64,000 bases of DNA from Oceanicola sp. (GTDB lineage Bacteria; Pseudomonadota; Alphaproteobacteria; Rhodobacterales; Rhodobacteraceae): the NCBI GenBank assembly GCA_017792405.1, contig CP051231.1:1924895-1988894 (forward strand). The letters are read 5' to 3'. The notes below the pieces were generated by a model. The model did no database searches, had not been told where the DNA came from, and saw only the letters and a program-made list of their open reading frames with translations. How positions within the stretch are numbered: the first letter of the stretch is position 1; each line of letters opens with the position of its first letter. The translations under genes were made by a program, and so were the position numbers. Below, piece after piece: positions 35,755-44,927 of the stretch.

Positions 35755-36840
35755 GGCCGCTAGCGCCGCCCGCGTCTCCTCGCAGGGCTCCACCGGCCCC
35801 TGCGCACCCTCTCGCTTGTATTTCCAGCCCGTGGATATCTCGCGGCAATGGGCAAACCAGAGGTCCTGCGCCCGTGCCAGCCGGTTGAACTGGTAACGCC
35901 CCACGCCATGCACATCCCAGCCAAACCAGCGCAGCGGACCGCCCGGCACCACGCAGAATTTCTCTTTGCAGAGCGCCTCCGGCACGTCCCGCAGCACATG
36001 CTCCACATGCCGCGGCGGCCCCGCGCCCTCCCGCGTCCGCCAATGCCCCTGCGCGGTGACATAACCCAGCCGGCTCTCCCGCGCCGCCTCAAAAATCGTT
36101 CGATGCCCCCGTGAGAGGAACAGCTCGTCAATATCGTTCACCGCCACCGCCCCCGCGCCCTTCAGCGCCCAGTGGCGGGCAAGGTTCAACGTGGCGGTCT
36201 GAAAGTAGAGTGCCAGGTGGCGCGGCGGCTTCCGCGCCGTCGGGCCAAAAGGCAGGTCCGCGCTCACCACCAGCGCCGCCTTCAGCCCGGCCCCCGCCAG
36301 CACCTCCGTCACCTCTTCGGGCGCATAGGCGCTGGAGCCATTGTCAAACAGCACCACGCCCTCCGCCCCCTGCGCCCGCACATGATGCCGCGCCCAGTCG
36401 CCGATCCACGCCAGATCGTTGTCCTTGCTCTTGGTCGTCAGGCACGCCAGCCCCTCGAACTCCGGCCTCAGCCCCAGCACCGGCGTTGCAAGCACCGCGC
36501 CGCCCGCCTCCTCCGGCAGCGCCACCTCTAGAACCTCCCCCGGACTGCCCGCCAGCCAGACTTCGTCATACCGCCGGAACCGGCGCATCCCCCGCCAGCG
36601 CAAACCGCCCGAAAACCGCGCGCGCCTGAGCACCCGCGCCAGCGGCCCCAGCTTGGGGCACACCAGCACCAGCCCGCCCTTCGCCCGCACCGCCCCGTAG
36701 GCCAGCGTGCGAAAGTCGAACATTGCGTCATACCTCGGCCCCCGCGCCGCCTCCGGTGCCAAACGCTCCCGCCGCACCGGCGCATCCTCTGGCAACCGCA
36801 GCGGCTGCAATGTCAGGGTCTCGAACATGCCTGCACCCAT
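35734..36840 (-). CDS. Glycosyltransferase family 2/92-like protein
   Basis: The 368-residue product (ATG 36840; ATG 36828 is an alternative) has KSKDNDLAWIGDWARHHVRA, then GVVLFDNGSS and AVNDIDELFLSRGHR, the last holding the DxD metal/nucleotide-sugar site. This pattern matches bacterial GT92/GT2-like transferases that work on surface glycans. It ends in a cysteine-containing tail (CREISTGWKYKREGA). It is the only minus-strand gene in the dnaB-purF block and its 3' end overlaps pqiA by 21 nt. Frame continuing further upstream on the minus strand is antisense to radA and not coding. Confidence 0.78.
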   Translation of the reverse strand: MGAGMFETLTLQPLRLPEDAPVRRERLAPEAARGPRYDAMFDFRTLAYGAVRAKGGLVLVCPKLGPLARVLRRARFSGGLRWRGMRRFRRYDEVWLAGSPGEVLEVALPEEAGGAVLATPVLGLRPEFEGLACLTTKSKDNDLAWIGDWARHHVRAQGAEGVVLFDNGSSAYAPEEVTEVLAGAGLKAALVVSADLPFGPTARKPPRHLALYFQTATLNLARHWALKGAGAVAVNDIDELFLSRGHRTIFEAARESRLGYVTAQGHWRTREGAGPPRHVEHVLRDVPEALCKEKFCVVPGGPLRWFGWDVHGVGRYQFNRLARAQDLWFAHCREISTGWKYKREGAQGPVEPCEETRAALAASLGGGA

Positions 36841-36897
36841 AGCCCGCCGCTCCGGCAAGCACCAACACCGATCATTTTCCTGGCTCAGATATCCCCC

Positions 36898-36923
36898 GCC
36901 GGAAGCCTCAACTCTCTTCCGGC
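36898..36923. repeat. Intergenic inverted repeat, copy 1 (Rhodobacteraceae GCCGGA-type)
   Basis: GCCGGAAG (36898-36905) and CTTCCGGC (36916-36923) form an 8-bp perfect stem, preceded by ATATCCCCC. A second copy of the same design is at 54670-54702. It lies in the 120-nt gap between the minus-strand glycosyltransferase and radA. Confidence 0.5.
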
Positions 36924-36963
36924 GCCCCCTTTCCAATCCGCGCCCCAGCGGGCATGAAAGCGC

Positions 36964-38328
36964 ATGGCCAAAGCCCTCGCCTTCTCCTGCACCGCCTGCG
37001 GTGCATCCCACTCCAAATGGTCGGGCCAATGCGACGCTTGCGGCGCGTGGAACACCATCGTCGAAGAGGCTCCGCTCTCCTCCGGCCCCAAGGGCAAGGG
37101 CCTCGGCGCCAAGAAGGGCAGCACCATCGCGCTGGCCGATCTCGCCTCGCCCGAGGCCCCGCCACCCCGCACCACCTCCGGCCTCGATGAGTTTGACCGC
37201 GTGCTCGGCGGCGGCCTCGTGCCCGCCTCCGCCACGCTCGTCGGCGGCGATCCCGGCATCGGCAAGTCCACCCTTCTGCTGCAAGCCGCTGCCCGCTTCG
37301 CCCTCGCGGGGCAGAAAACCATCTACATCTCCGGCGAGGAGGCCTCCGCCCAGGTCCGCATGCGCGCCCAGCGACTCGGTCTGGCGGATGCGCCCGTGAA
37401 GCTCGCCACCGAAACCTCCCTGCGCGATATCCTCACCACGCTCGACGCCGAGCGCCCCGACCTCTGCATCATCGATTCGATCCAGACCATGTGGTCCGAC
37501 ACTGTCGAGGCCGCTCCGGGCTCGGTCAGCCAAGTCCGCGCCGCCGCACATGAGCTGACCCAATTCGCCAAGCGGCGGGGCACCGCCGTCATCCTCGTCG
37601 GCCATGTGACGAAAGAGGGCCAGATCGCAGGCCCCCGCGTGGTCGAGCACATGGTCGACACCGTGCTCTACTTCGAAGGCGAGCGCGGCCACCAGTTCCG
37701 CATCCTGCGCGCGGTGAAAAACCGCTTCGGCCCAGCCGATGAGATCGGCGTCTTCGAGATGACAGGCGAGGGCCTCGCGCAGGTGCTCAACCCCTCCGCG
37801 CTCTTCCTGTCCGACAATGAAACGCCTGCCCCCGGCACCGCCGTCTTTGCCGGAATCGAGGGCACCCGCCCCGTGCTGGTGGAGTTTCAGGCCCTCGTCG
37901 CCCCCGCGCCCGCCGGTCAGGCCCGCCGCTCGGTGGTCGGCTGGGACTCGGGCCGCCTCGCGATGATCCTCGCCGTGCTCGAGGCCCGCTGCGGCATCCC
38001 CTTCGCCGGGATGGATGTGTACCTCAACGTCGCCGGCGGCCTGCGCGTCTCCGAACCCGCCGCCGACCTCGCCGTTGCCGCCGCCTTGCTGTCGGCCCGC
38101 GAGGATGTGGCCCTGCCGCCCCGCATGGTGGTTTTCGGCGAGATCAGCCTCACCGGCGCCCTCCGCCCCTCCTCGCAAACCGAAAACAGGTTGAAAGAGG
38201 CGCAAAAACTTGGTTTCTCCTCCGCAACGCTGGCGGAGGGGTCCAAGGCCACCTCCAGCGGGGGCATGGATCTGCGCAAGATGTCAGACCTCACGGGCTT
38301 CGTGGGCGAGATGTTCGGCGCAGGCTGA
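36964..38328 (+). CDS. radA: DNA repair protein RadA
   Basis: The 454-residue protein starts MAKALAFSCTACGASHSKWS with a C4 zinc finger (CTAC, CDAC). The ATPase has Walker A GGDPGIGKST, and the RadA motif LRAVKNRFGPADEIGVF follows. The C-terminal Lon-like domain contains SEPAADLAVAAALLSA and GEISLTGALRP. RadA drives branch migration in recombination repair. It is followed 27 nt later by cvpA and then purF, a common alphaproteobacterial order. Confidence 0.97.
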   Translation: MAKALAFSCTACGASHSKWSGQCDACGAWNTIVEEAPLSSGPKGKGLGAKKGSTIALADLASPEAPPPRTTSGLDEFDRVLGGGLVPASATLVGGDPGIGKSTLLLQAAARFALAGQKTIYISGEEASAQVRMRAQRLGLADAPVKLATETSLRDILTTLDAERPDLCIIDSIQTMWSDTVEAAPGSVSQVRAAAHELTQFAKRRGTAVILVGHVTKEGQIAGPRVVEHMVDTVLYFEGERGHQFRILRAVKNRFGPADEIGVFEMTGEGLAQVLNPSALFLSDNETPAPGTAVFAGIEGTRPVLVEFQALVAPAPAGQARRSVVGWDSGRLAMILAVLEARCGIPFAGMDVYLNVAGGLRVSEPAADLAVAAALLSAREDVALPPRMVVFGEISLTGALRPSSQTENRLKEAQKLGFSSATLAEGSKATSSGGMDLRKMSDLTGFVGEMFGAG

Positions 38329-38355
38329 GAGACCGGAAAGGCAAGAAGAGAGCAC

Positions 38356-38973
38356 ATGGAAGGCTTCACCATTTTCGACGCGGGCGTGGCCGTCGTCATC
38401 GTCCTGTCGGCAATTCTTGCCTACTCCCGCGGCTTCGTCCGCGAAGTCCTCGCCATCGCGGGCTGGGTCGGCGCCGCGGTGCTGGCCTACCTTTTCGCCC
38501 CGCAGGCCGTGCCGCTGGTGAAGGAAATCCCGGTTGTGCAGGACTTTCTGGACAACTGCGAACTGGCCACCGGCGCTGGGTTCGTCGTGGTCTTCGCCAT
38601 CGGCCTCGTCATCTTCGCCCTCTTCACGCCGCTCTTCGCGAGCCTCGTGCAGCGCTCGGCGCTCAACGCGCTCGATCAGGGCCTCGGCTTCCTCTTTGGC
38701 GCCCTGCGCGGGCTGATCCTCATCGCAATCGCGCTGGTGCTCTACGACTTCATCGCAGGCTCCGAGAGCCTCGCCTTCGTCGACGACAGCCAGACCGCCA
38801 AGCTCTTCGGTTCGGCGAAAACCCGGATCGACGGTGAGATCGCCGATCAGGAAGGCGTGATGAACTGGTTCCGCGAGAAATTCGAGAACCTGACAGACCG
38901 TGCCTGCGGCGCCCCCGCCGTCGCCCCGGCAGACCCGACTGCCCTCCCCGAGCAGCCCGCGACCGGCAACTGA
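38356..38973 (+). CDS. cvpA: CvpA family membrane protein
   Basis: AAGAGAG precedes ATG 38356. The 205-residue product has four hydrophobic helices (FTIFDAGVAVVIVLSAILAY, VLAIAGWVGAAVLAYLFAPQ, GFVVVFAIGLVIFALFTPLF, LIAIALVLYDFIAG) and the family feature YSRGFVREVL after helix 1. CvpA proteins contribute to envelope integrity and, in E. coli, colicin V export. It is encoded between radA and purF, as in many proteobacteria. The C-terminus is periplasmic or cytosolic, Pro/Ala-rich. Confidence 0.9.
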   Translation: MEGFTIFDAGVAVVIVLSAILAYSRGFVREVLAIAGWVGAAVLAYLFAPQAVPLVKEIPVVQDFLDNCELATGAGFVVVFAIGLVIFALFTPLFASLVQRSALNALDQGLGFLFGALRGLILIAIALVLYDFIAGSESLAFVDDSQTAKLFGSAKTRIDGEIADQEGVMNWFREKFENLTDRACGAPAVAPADPTALPEQPATGN

Positions 38974-39002
38974 CGGCCCGCAAAAGCCGCATAGCAACCG
39001 AG

Positions 39003-39026
39003 GGTGCGCATTCATTGCGCACCTTT
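39003..39026 (+). terminator. Rho-independent terminator after radA-cvpA
   Basis: An 8-bp stem GGTGCGCA (39003-39010) and TGCGCACC (39016-39023) with loop TTCAT, followed by TTT. It lies 30 nt beyond cvpA and separates it from purF. Confidence 0.7.
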
Positions 39027-39126
39027 CGTCATCTCGCGTCACCCTCTCGTGACAAAGGGATGACAGCCGCCGCCCCAAGCGTTAAACGGGGGCCAACGCC
39101 CACAAAGCCGGATTCGGAGCTGCCCC

Positions 39127-40614
39127 TTGCCCGACACTCAGCACGGCCACCCCGCCATGCCCCCCGCGCACCCTTTCGATGATGACAAGCTCCGCGAGGA
39201 ATGCGGCGTATTCGGCGTGACAGGCGTCGAACAGGCCGCCAACTTCGTCGCGCTCGGCCTGCACGCCCTGCAGCACCGGGGCCAGGAGGCTGGCGGCATC
39301 GTCAGCCATGATGCCGAGCACGGCTTCAACTCAGCCCGGCGCTTCGGCTACGTCCGCGACAACTTCACCAAGGCCTCGCTGATGGATACCCTGCCCGGGC
39401 CGCTCTCCATCGGCCACGTGCGCTATTCCACTGCCGGCTCCAAGGGCAACACGCAAATCCGCGATGTGCAGCCCTTCTTCGGCGAGTTCTCCATGGGCGG
39501 CGCGGCGATTGCCCACAACGGCAACATCACCAACGCCGGCGCCCTGCGCCGCGAGCTGATCGAGCGCGGCTCGATCTTCCAAAGCTCGTCCGACTCCGAG
39601 TGCATCATCCACCTGATGGCCCGCTCGCTGCAGCGTGACGTGCCCGCACGGCTCGAAGATGCCCTGCGCCGGGTCGAAGGCGCATTTTCCATCGTCGCCA
39701 TGACCCGCACCAAGCTGATCGGCGTGCGCGATCCGCTGGGCGTGAGGCCCCTCGTTCTGGGCAAGATCGGCGACGGCTGGGCGCTCTCTTCCGAGACTTG
39801 CGCGCTCGATATCATCGGCGCCGAATTCGTCCGCGAGATCGAGCCGGGCGAGATGGTCGTCATCACCAAGGACGGGGTCGACAGCCGCCACCCCTTCCGC
39901 CCCAAGAAGAGCCGCTTCTGTATCTTCGAGCACGTCTATTTCTCGCGCCCCGATTCCATCCTCGGTGGCCGCTCTGTTTATGAAACGCGCGAAGCCATCG
40001 GCCGGGAGCTGGCCAAGGAAGCGCCCGTGGAGGCCGATCTCGTCTGCCCCGTGCCCGATAGCGGCACCCCGGCGGCCATCGGCTTTTCGCTCGAAAGCGG
40101 CATTCCCTACGGCATGGGGATCATCCGCAACCAATACATGGGCCGCACCTTCATCGAGCCCACCGACCAGATCCGCAACATGGGCGTCCGGCTCAAGCTC
40201 AACGTCAACCGCGCCCTGATCAAGGGCAAGCGGGTGATCCTCGTCGATGACAGCGTCGTGCGCGGCACAACCTCCCGCAAGATCAAGGAAATGATCCTCG
40301 ACGCAGGCGCCGCCGAGGTCCACTTCCGCATCGCCTCGCCCCCCACGGCCTGGCCCTGCTTTTACGGCGTCGATACGCCCGAGCGCAGCAAGCTGCTGGC
40401 GGCCAACATGAGCGCCGATGAAATGGCCGATTACCTCGGCGTCGACAGCCTCAAGTTCATCTCGCTCGATGGCCTTTATCGTGCCGTTGGCGAGGCCAAG
40501 GGCCGCGACCCGAAGAGCCCGGCCTACTGCGATGCCTGCTTCTCCGGCGAATACCCGGTCGAACCCGCCGACATGATCGAGCAGGGCTTCGAGATGAAGA
40601 CCGCCGCCGAGTAA
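39127..40614 (+). CDS. purF: Amidophosphoribosyltransferase
   Basis: The start is TTG 39127, 9 nt after CGGAG; ATG 39157 has no ribosome binding site. After a short leader the N-terminal nucleophile Cys lies in KLREECGVFGVTG, so the leader must be removed to expose it. The glutaminase domain shows LQHRGQEAGGIVSHDA and the synthase domain the PRPP motif VILVDDSVVRGTTS. CysXXX ligands near the C-terminus (CFYG, YCDACF) suggest an Fe-S or structural cluster. It catalyses the first step of purine synthesis. Length 495, normal for the family. Confidence 0.97.
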   Translation: MPDTQHGHPAMPPAHPFDDDKLREECGVFGVTGVEQAANFVALGLHALQHRGQEAGGIVSHDAEHGFNSARRFGYVRDNFTKASLMDTLPGPLSIGHVRYSTAGSKGNTQIRDVQPFFGEFSMGGAAIAHNGNITNAGALRRELIERGSIFQSSSDSECIIHLMARSLQRDVPARLEDALRRVEGAFSIVAMTRTKLIGVRDPLGVRPLVLGKIGDGWALSSETCALDIIGAEFVREIEPGEMVVITKDGVDSRHPFRPKKSRFCIFEHVYFSRPDSILGGRSVYETREAIGRELAKEAPVEADLVCPVPDSGTPAAIGFSLESGIPYGMGIIRNQYMGRTFIEPTDQIRNMGVRLKLNVNRALIKGKRVILVDDSVVRGTTSRKIKEMILDAGAAEVHFRIASPPTAWPCFYGVDTPERSKLLAANMSADEMADYLGVDSLKFISLDGLYRAVGEAKGRDPKSPAYCDACFSGEYPVEPADMIEQGFEMKTAAE

Positions 40615-40625
40615 CCCAACGCCCT

Positions 40626-40650
40626 CATCCCCGGGCCTGCCCCGTGGATG
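40626..40650. terminator. Imperfect hairpin between convergent purF and dctD
   Basis: CATCCCCGGG (40626-40635) and CCCGTGGATG (40641-40650) pair over 10 bp with one mismatch. No T-run is visible on either strand. It lies in the 55-nt gap between the two convergent stops, so it may serve as a shared 3' end. Confidence 0.35.
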
Positions 40651-40669
40651 ACCCCAGGCACTCCGATCC

Positions 40670-41905
40670 CTACCGCCGGAAATCCTCCGCCTTCAGCCCG
40701 TGCTTGGCCAGCTTGTCGTAGAAGGTCTTGCGCGGCAGATGCAGCGCTGCCGCCGCCGCCGTGGCGTTCCCGTTCTGCCGCCCCAGCGCCGCCACGATGA
40801 GCGACTTCTCCACCCGCGCCATCTGCTCCGCCAGCCCCAGCTCGGCGGCTTCCTGCACCTCGCCCGGCATGCCCAGCACAAAGCGCATCGCAGCGCTCAT
40901 CAGCGAGCGCGAGTTGCCCGGCCAGTCCTGCGCCATCAGCTCCGCCAGATGCTCCTCGCTCACCTCCGGCTCGGGAATGCCCGCCTGCTCCGCCGCCTGT
41001 GCCACGTAATCCCGGAACATCACCGGAATGTCCTCCCGCCGCTCCTCCAGCGTCGGAATGCGCACATGCATCACGTCGAGCCGGTAATAGAGATCGGCGG
41101 CAAAGCGGCCCTCCTCCATCTCGGCCACAAGGTCACGCGTGGTGCCCGCGATGATCCGCGACTCCCCCGGCGCTTCGAGCCGATCCAGCAGCACCAGCTG
41201 CACCGCCGCCGGCAGGGCACTGATCTCGTCCAGAAAGAGTGTGCCCGCCCCCGCCGCCTCCATCGCCGCATCGAGCCGCGCCTCGTCGAGCGAGGCCGCA
41301 AGGCGCTTCACGAAAGGCTGCGGCGCGGCGGGCGAGAGCAGATGGATCACCTCCGCCACTTTCGCCGTTTGCGAGCCGGGGCCGCCGGTCACCAGCACCT
41401 CGGCGCCCGCCCGTGCCACCGCGCGCACCTGCCGCCGCAGCCCCTGCGCCTCGACCGAATGGCCAAAGATCATCCGCGCCGCCGCGTCGCCGCGCTCCAG
41501 CTCCCGCTTCAGCCGCCGGTTCTCCAGCACCAGCGCGCGGGCCTTCAGCGCTTTCTCCACCACGCCCACCAACTCCTTGGGACCGCAGGGCTTTTCCAGA
41601 AAGTCGAAGGCCCCCTCGGCGATCCCCTTCACCGCCGTCGGCACATCGCCCTCGCCGGTGAGCAGGATCACCGGCAACTCCTCATCGCGCCGCCGCGCCT
41701 CCGCCAGCAAAAAGAACCCATCCCGCCCCGGCATCCGGATGTCGCTCACCACGACCCCTTCGAACTCGGGGCCGATGTGGTCTTTCGCCTCAATGTAGCT
41801 GCCCGCGAGGATTGGCTCGATCTCAGCCAGCTCCAGCGTCTGCCCCAGCGCCTCGCGCACAGCAGCATCGTCATCCACCACCAGCACCCGCCTGAGCCCG
41901 CTCAT
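40670..41905 (-). CDS. dctD: DctD-type response regulator with degenerate sigma-54 activation domain
   Basis: The 411-residue protein has a receiver domain (VLVVDDDAAVREAL, phospho-Asp in VVVSDIRMPGRDGFF at D55, EKPCGPKEL). A central AAA+ region and a Fis-type HTH (GNATAAAAALHLPRKTFYDK, about 375-400) follow. The central domain is degenerate. Walker A reads TGGPGSQTAKV (about 173-183) in place of GESGTGKE, and the stretch between FVKRLAAS and AGTLFLDEIS lacks the GAFTGA loop that contacts sigma-54. So it is unlikely to activate sigma-54 promoters in the classical way. NtrC of Rhodobacter capsulatus has the same loss and works with the housekeeping sigma. Its ATG overlaps the dctB stop. Confidence 0.88.
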   Translation of the reverse strand: MSGLRRVLVVDDDAAVREALGQTLELAEIEPILAGSYIEAKDHIGPEFEGVVVSDIRMPGRDGFFLLAEARRRDEELPVILLTGEGDVPTAVKGIAEGAFDFLEKPCGPKELVGVVEKALKARALVLENRRLKRELERGDAAARMIFGHSVEAQGLRRQVRAVARAGAEVLVTGGPGSQTAKVAEVIHLLSPAAPQPFVKRLAASLDEARLDAAMEAAGAGTLFLDEISALPAAVQLVLLDRLEAPGESRIIAGTTRDLVAEMEEGRFAADLYYRLDVMHVRIPTLEERREDIPVMFRDYVAQAAEQAGIPEPEVSEEHLAELMAQDWPGNSRSLMSAAMRFVLGMPGEVQEAAELGLAEQMARVEKSLIVAALGRQNGNATAAAAALHLPRKTFYDKLAKHGLKAEDFRR

Positions 41906-43671
41906 GCCGCCACCTCCAGCCCGGCGGGCTGCAACTCAACCGTAAACTCCGCGCCGCCGCCCGGGCGGTTCTCCCCCCGGATGTTGCCGCCAAAGCTCTG
42001 CACCAGCCCGTAGCTGATCGACAGGCCCAGCCCCATGCCCTCGCTCGCGCCTACCTCCTTGGTGGAATAGAACGGGTCAAAGATCTTGTCCGGCTCGGCG
42101 ATCCCCGCCCCGCTGTCGCGCACCCTCAGGCGCACCGGCGCCCCCGGCTCGATCGCAATCCCCAACTCCGCCTCCTCGCGCCCCGCTATCGCATCGATCC
42201 CGTTGCTGACGAGGTTCAACACCACCTGCTGCAAGCGCACCTCCCCGCCCCGCACCATCACCGGCGCATCCGGAGCGGCCCAGTCGAGCGCCACGCCCGC
42301 CTGCACCATCCGCCCCTCCACCAGTTCCAGCACCGTCTCCACCACCGCGCCCAGATCGACCCGGCCAATCGGCTCGCTCTCCTGCCGGGCAAAGGCCCGA
42401 AGATTGCGGATGATCCGCCCCATCCGCCGGGCGAGGTCGCCGATCCGGCCAAGGTTCTGCGCCGCCTTCTCCGGGCTGCCCCGGTCCAGAAAACTCTCGG
42501 CATTCTCCGCAAACGAGCGGATCGCCATCAGCGGCTGGTTCAGCTCGTGGCTCAGGCCCGCACTCATCTGCCCCAAGGCGCTCAGCTTACCCGCCTGCAC
42601 CAGCTCCGCCTGCGCCCGCCGCAGCGCCGCCTCGGCCTCCTTGCGCTCGTGCACCTCCGCCTTCAGCCGCAGGTTTGCCGCCTGAAGCGCCTCGGTGCGC
42701 TTCTCCACCCGCGCTTCCAGCACCGCGTTGGCCCGCGCCTCCACGCCCAGCCGCTCCGCCAGCGCCCGCCGCCGCTCCGACAGCAAAAACAGGAAGGCCC
42801 CGAACCCGAGGCAAAGCGCCGCCACCGCCGCCGCCGCCAAGGCCCCCAGCCGCAACGCAGGTGCCAGCGAGATAAGCGCCTCGCCCCGCATCCCGATCAC
42901 CGGCAGCTCCTGCACCAGATGCAACGCCGCGCGCGGAATATACGGCCCGCCATCGACCCACCACAGGTCGCGCCCACCGGCCTGCCACGGGCGGTAGCCA
43001 ATGAATGGCTTCAACGCCGCGCCCGCGTGTACCCCCTCGCCCGCCGTCCCGTCCCGGCTCATCATCAAAAGCTCGGTCCGGTTCGCCACGAACACCACGC
43101 CATCGCTGTCGGTAAAGAACACCGGCACCGGGTCGCCCGCCCAGTCCAGCTCGATAAGCCGCAGGTCTGCCTGCACCACCACGATCCCCATTACCGGCCC
43201 GTCCGGCGCAAAGATCGGCGCGGCAAAGGAGTAGAGCCGCCGCCCGCTCTCCTCCGCCACCCTATGGCTGCTCCCCAGCGCCCCCTGCCGGGCCCGCACG
43301 ATCTCGGGGCCGGTCAGCTGCGCCGGAGCGGTCTCGCCGGTAAAGGCCAGCATCCGCCCGTCTTCGTCGGTCAGAAAGATCGCCGCGCTGCCGGTCATAT
43401 CCGCGTGGCGCACCAAAAGGCTCGACACCCAGTCAGACGGGCCCCGCCCCGCCACCTGCGCCTGCGGCTCAGGCCGGTCGGCCAGCGCCACCGCCAGCTC
43501 GGCATAGCTCTGAAGCTGCGTCGTGAGCCGCTGCGACGTGAGCCGCAAATCGCTCTGCCCGCGCCGCTCCACCTCGTCCAGCGCCGAAACAAAAGCCCCC
43601 CAACCCGCCGCCACGCTGATCAGCGCCGCCGCGGCGAGGTAGAGCAAGATAACGAGCCACCGTCGCGTCAT
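41902..43671 (-). CDS. dctB: DctB-type sensor histidine kinase
   Basis: GAAGAGG precedes ATG 43671, giving 589 residues. Transmembrane helix 1 (WLVILLYLAAAALISVAAGW), a 250-residue periplasmic double-PAS sensor region and helix 2 (LGALAAAAVAALCLGFGAFL) are followed by a coiled coil and the kinase. The H-box is SAGLSHELNQPLMAI, the N-box VVLNLVSNGIDAIAG, and G-boxes are DSGAGIAEPD and MGLGLSISYG. This is the DctB design that senses C4-dicarboxylates and phosphorylates DctD. The gene overlaps dctD by ATGA. No dctPQM transporter lies beside the pair, so the ligand is not certain; the region diverges from a P450 gene across 45 nt. Confidence 0.9.
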   Translation of the reverse strand: MTRRWLVILLYLAAAALISVAAGWGAFVSALDEVERRGQSDLRLTSQRLTTQLQSYAELAVALADRPEPQAQVAGRGPSDWVSSLLVRHADMTGSAAIFLTDEDGRMLAFTGETAPAQLTGPEIVRARQGALGSSHRVAEESGRRLYSFAAPIFAPDGPVMGIVVVQADLRLIELDWAGDPVPVFFTDSDGVVFVANRTELLMMSRDGTAGEGVHAGAALKPFIGYRPWQAGGRDLWWVDGGPYIPRAALHLVQELPVIGMRGEALISLAPALRLGALAAAAVAALCLGFGAFLFLLSERRRALAERLGVEARANAVLEARVEKRTEALQAANLRLKAEVHERKEAEAALRRAQAELVQAGKLSALGQMSAGLSHELNQPLMAIRSFAENAESFLDRGSPEKAAQNLGRIGDLARRMGRIIRNLRAFARQESEPIGRVDLGAVVETVLELVEGRMVQAGVALDWAAPDAPVMVRGGEVRLQQVVLNLVSNGIDAIAGREEAELGIAIEPGAPVRLRVRDSGAGIAEPDKIFDPFYSTKEVGASEGMGLGLSISYGLVQSFGGNIRGENRPGGGAEFTVELQPAGLEVAA

Positions 43672-43716
43672 GCCTCTTCCTAGACAATCCGATGCGCATC
43701 TGAAAGCGTCGCCGCC

Positions 43717-44898
43717 ATGCAGGCGCTCTCCCAATCCCCGACCGACCCGGCCTTCGTGCAAGACCCCTACCCGTTCTACCACCGCGCCCGCGCCGCCGGT
43801 GACCTGTTTCTGTGGGAGGATTATGGCCAGCTCGCCGCCGCAGGCTACGCGCAGGTCAAACGCCTGCTGAAAGACCGTCGCCTTGGCCGCGAGATGCCCG
43901 CCGATCTCGCGCCCCCCGTGCCCGAACGGCTGCAACCCTTCTACGATGTCGAGGCCCACTCGATGCTCGAGCTGGACCCGCCCCGCCACACCCGCCTGCG
44001 CGGGCTGGTGCTGCGGGCCTTCACCTCCGCCACCGTCGAGGCGCAGCGCACGGCGATCGAAGCGCTCTGCACCGATCTCATCGCCCGCTTCCCCTCCGGC
44101 CCCTTCGACCTGCTCGAGGCCTTCTGCCGCCCGCTCCCGGTGATCACCATCGCCACCCTGCTCGGCGTCGATGTGGCCCGCGCGCCCGACCTTTTGGCTT
44201 GGTCCAACGCGATGGTCGGCATGTATCAGGCGGGCCGCACCCGCGAGATGGAAGAGGCCGCCATCGCCGCCACGCAGGCGTTCACCGCCTTCCTCGCCGA
44301 GGAGATCACCCGCCGCCGCGCCAGCCCTTCCGATGACCTCATCTCCCAGCTCACCGCCGCCGAAGCCGAGGGCGAGAAACTCACCGCCGACGAGCTGACC
44401 TCCACGGTCATCCTGCTGCTGAACGCGGGGCACGAGGCCACCGTTCACTCTCTCGGAAACGGGGTGAAACTCGTTTGTGAACATGAGCTTGCAGCCCATG
44501 CTTCATCTGCCGAGAACGCCCTGCTGCTGACCGAAGAGATCCTCCGCCACGCCCCGCCGCTGCACATCTTCGAGCGCATCGCCCGCGAGGATTTCGAGAT
44601 TTACGGGCATCACCTGAAACGCGGCCAGCGCATCTCATGCCTGCTCGCCGGGGCCAATCGCGACCCCGATGCCTACCCCGACCCCGACAGCTTCAACCCC
44701 ACCCGCCGTGGCCCCTCCAACATGGCCTTCGGCGCCGGGCTGCACTTTTGCGTCGGCGCGCCGCTCGCCCGGCTCGAGTTGCAAATCGCCCTGCCCGCCC
44801 TGTTCACCGCCTGCCCCGGTCTCACGCTGGCCGAGCCGCCGCTCTACGCTCCCGTCTACCACTTTCACGGGCTGGAAAAGCTAATCGTCACCGCCTAA
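43717..44898 (+). CDS. Cytochrome P450
   Basis: The 393-residue soluble P450 has the heme-ligand segment FGAGLHFCVGAPLAR near the C-terminus. It has EEILR (ExxR), and an I-helix segment ILLLNAGHEATVHSLGNG where the usual AGxxT oxygen-activating motif reads AGHEAT (Thr shifted by one). The N-terminal LELDPPRHTRLRGLVLRAFT is standard for class I bacterial P450s. It would hydroxylate an unknown substrate with electrons from a ferredoxin and ferredoxin reductase. No redox partner is adjacent. It is divergent from dctB with 45 nt between, leaving little room for separate promoters. Confidence 0.93.
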   Translation: MQALSQSPTDPAFVQDPYPFYHRARAAGDLFLWEDYGQLAAAGYAQVKRLLKDRRLGREMPADLAPPVPERLQPFYDVEAHSMLELDPPRHTRLRGLVLRAFTSATVEAQRTAIEALCTDLIARFPSGPFDLLEAFCRPLPVITIATLLGVDVARAPDLLAWSNAMVGMYQAGRTREMEEAAIAATQAFTAFLAEEITRRRASPSDDLISQLTAAEAEGEKLTADELTSTVILLLNAGHEATVHSLGNGVKLVCEHELAAHASSAENALLLTEEILRHAPPLHIFERIAREDFEIYGHHLKRGQRISCLLAGANRDPDAYPDPDSFNPTRRGPSNMAFGAGLHFCVGAPLARLELQIALPALFTACPGLTLAEPPLYAPVYHFHGLEKLIVTA

Positions 44899-44927
44899 CC
44901 TCCTGACCATTCATTCAGGAGTTTCTC

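Noticed and set aside
36841-38205. Minus-strand extension of the glycosyltransferase frame to about 823 codons
   Set aside because: The extra part is antisense to radA, which has all RadA motifs; ATG 36840 or 36828 gives a normal-length transferase.
40670-41905. Possible frameshift or pseudogene in dctD
   Set aside because: The frame is continuous, the receiver and HTH are intact and the start overlaps dctB; the missing loop looks like an evolved deletion.
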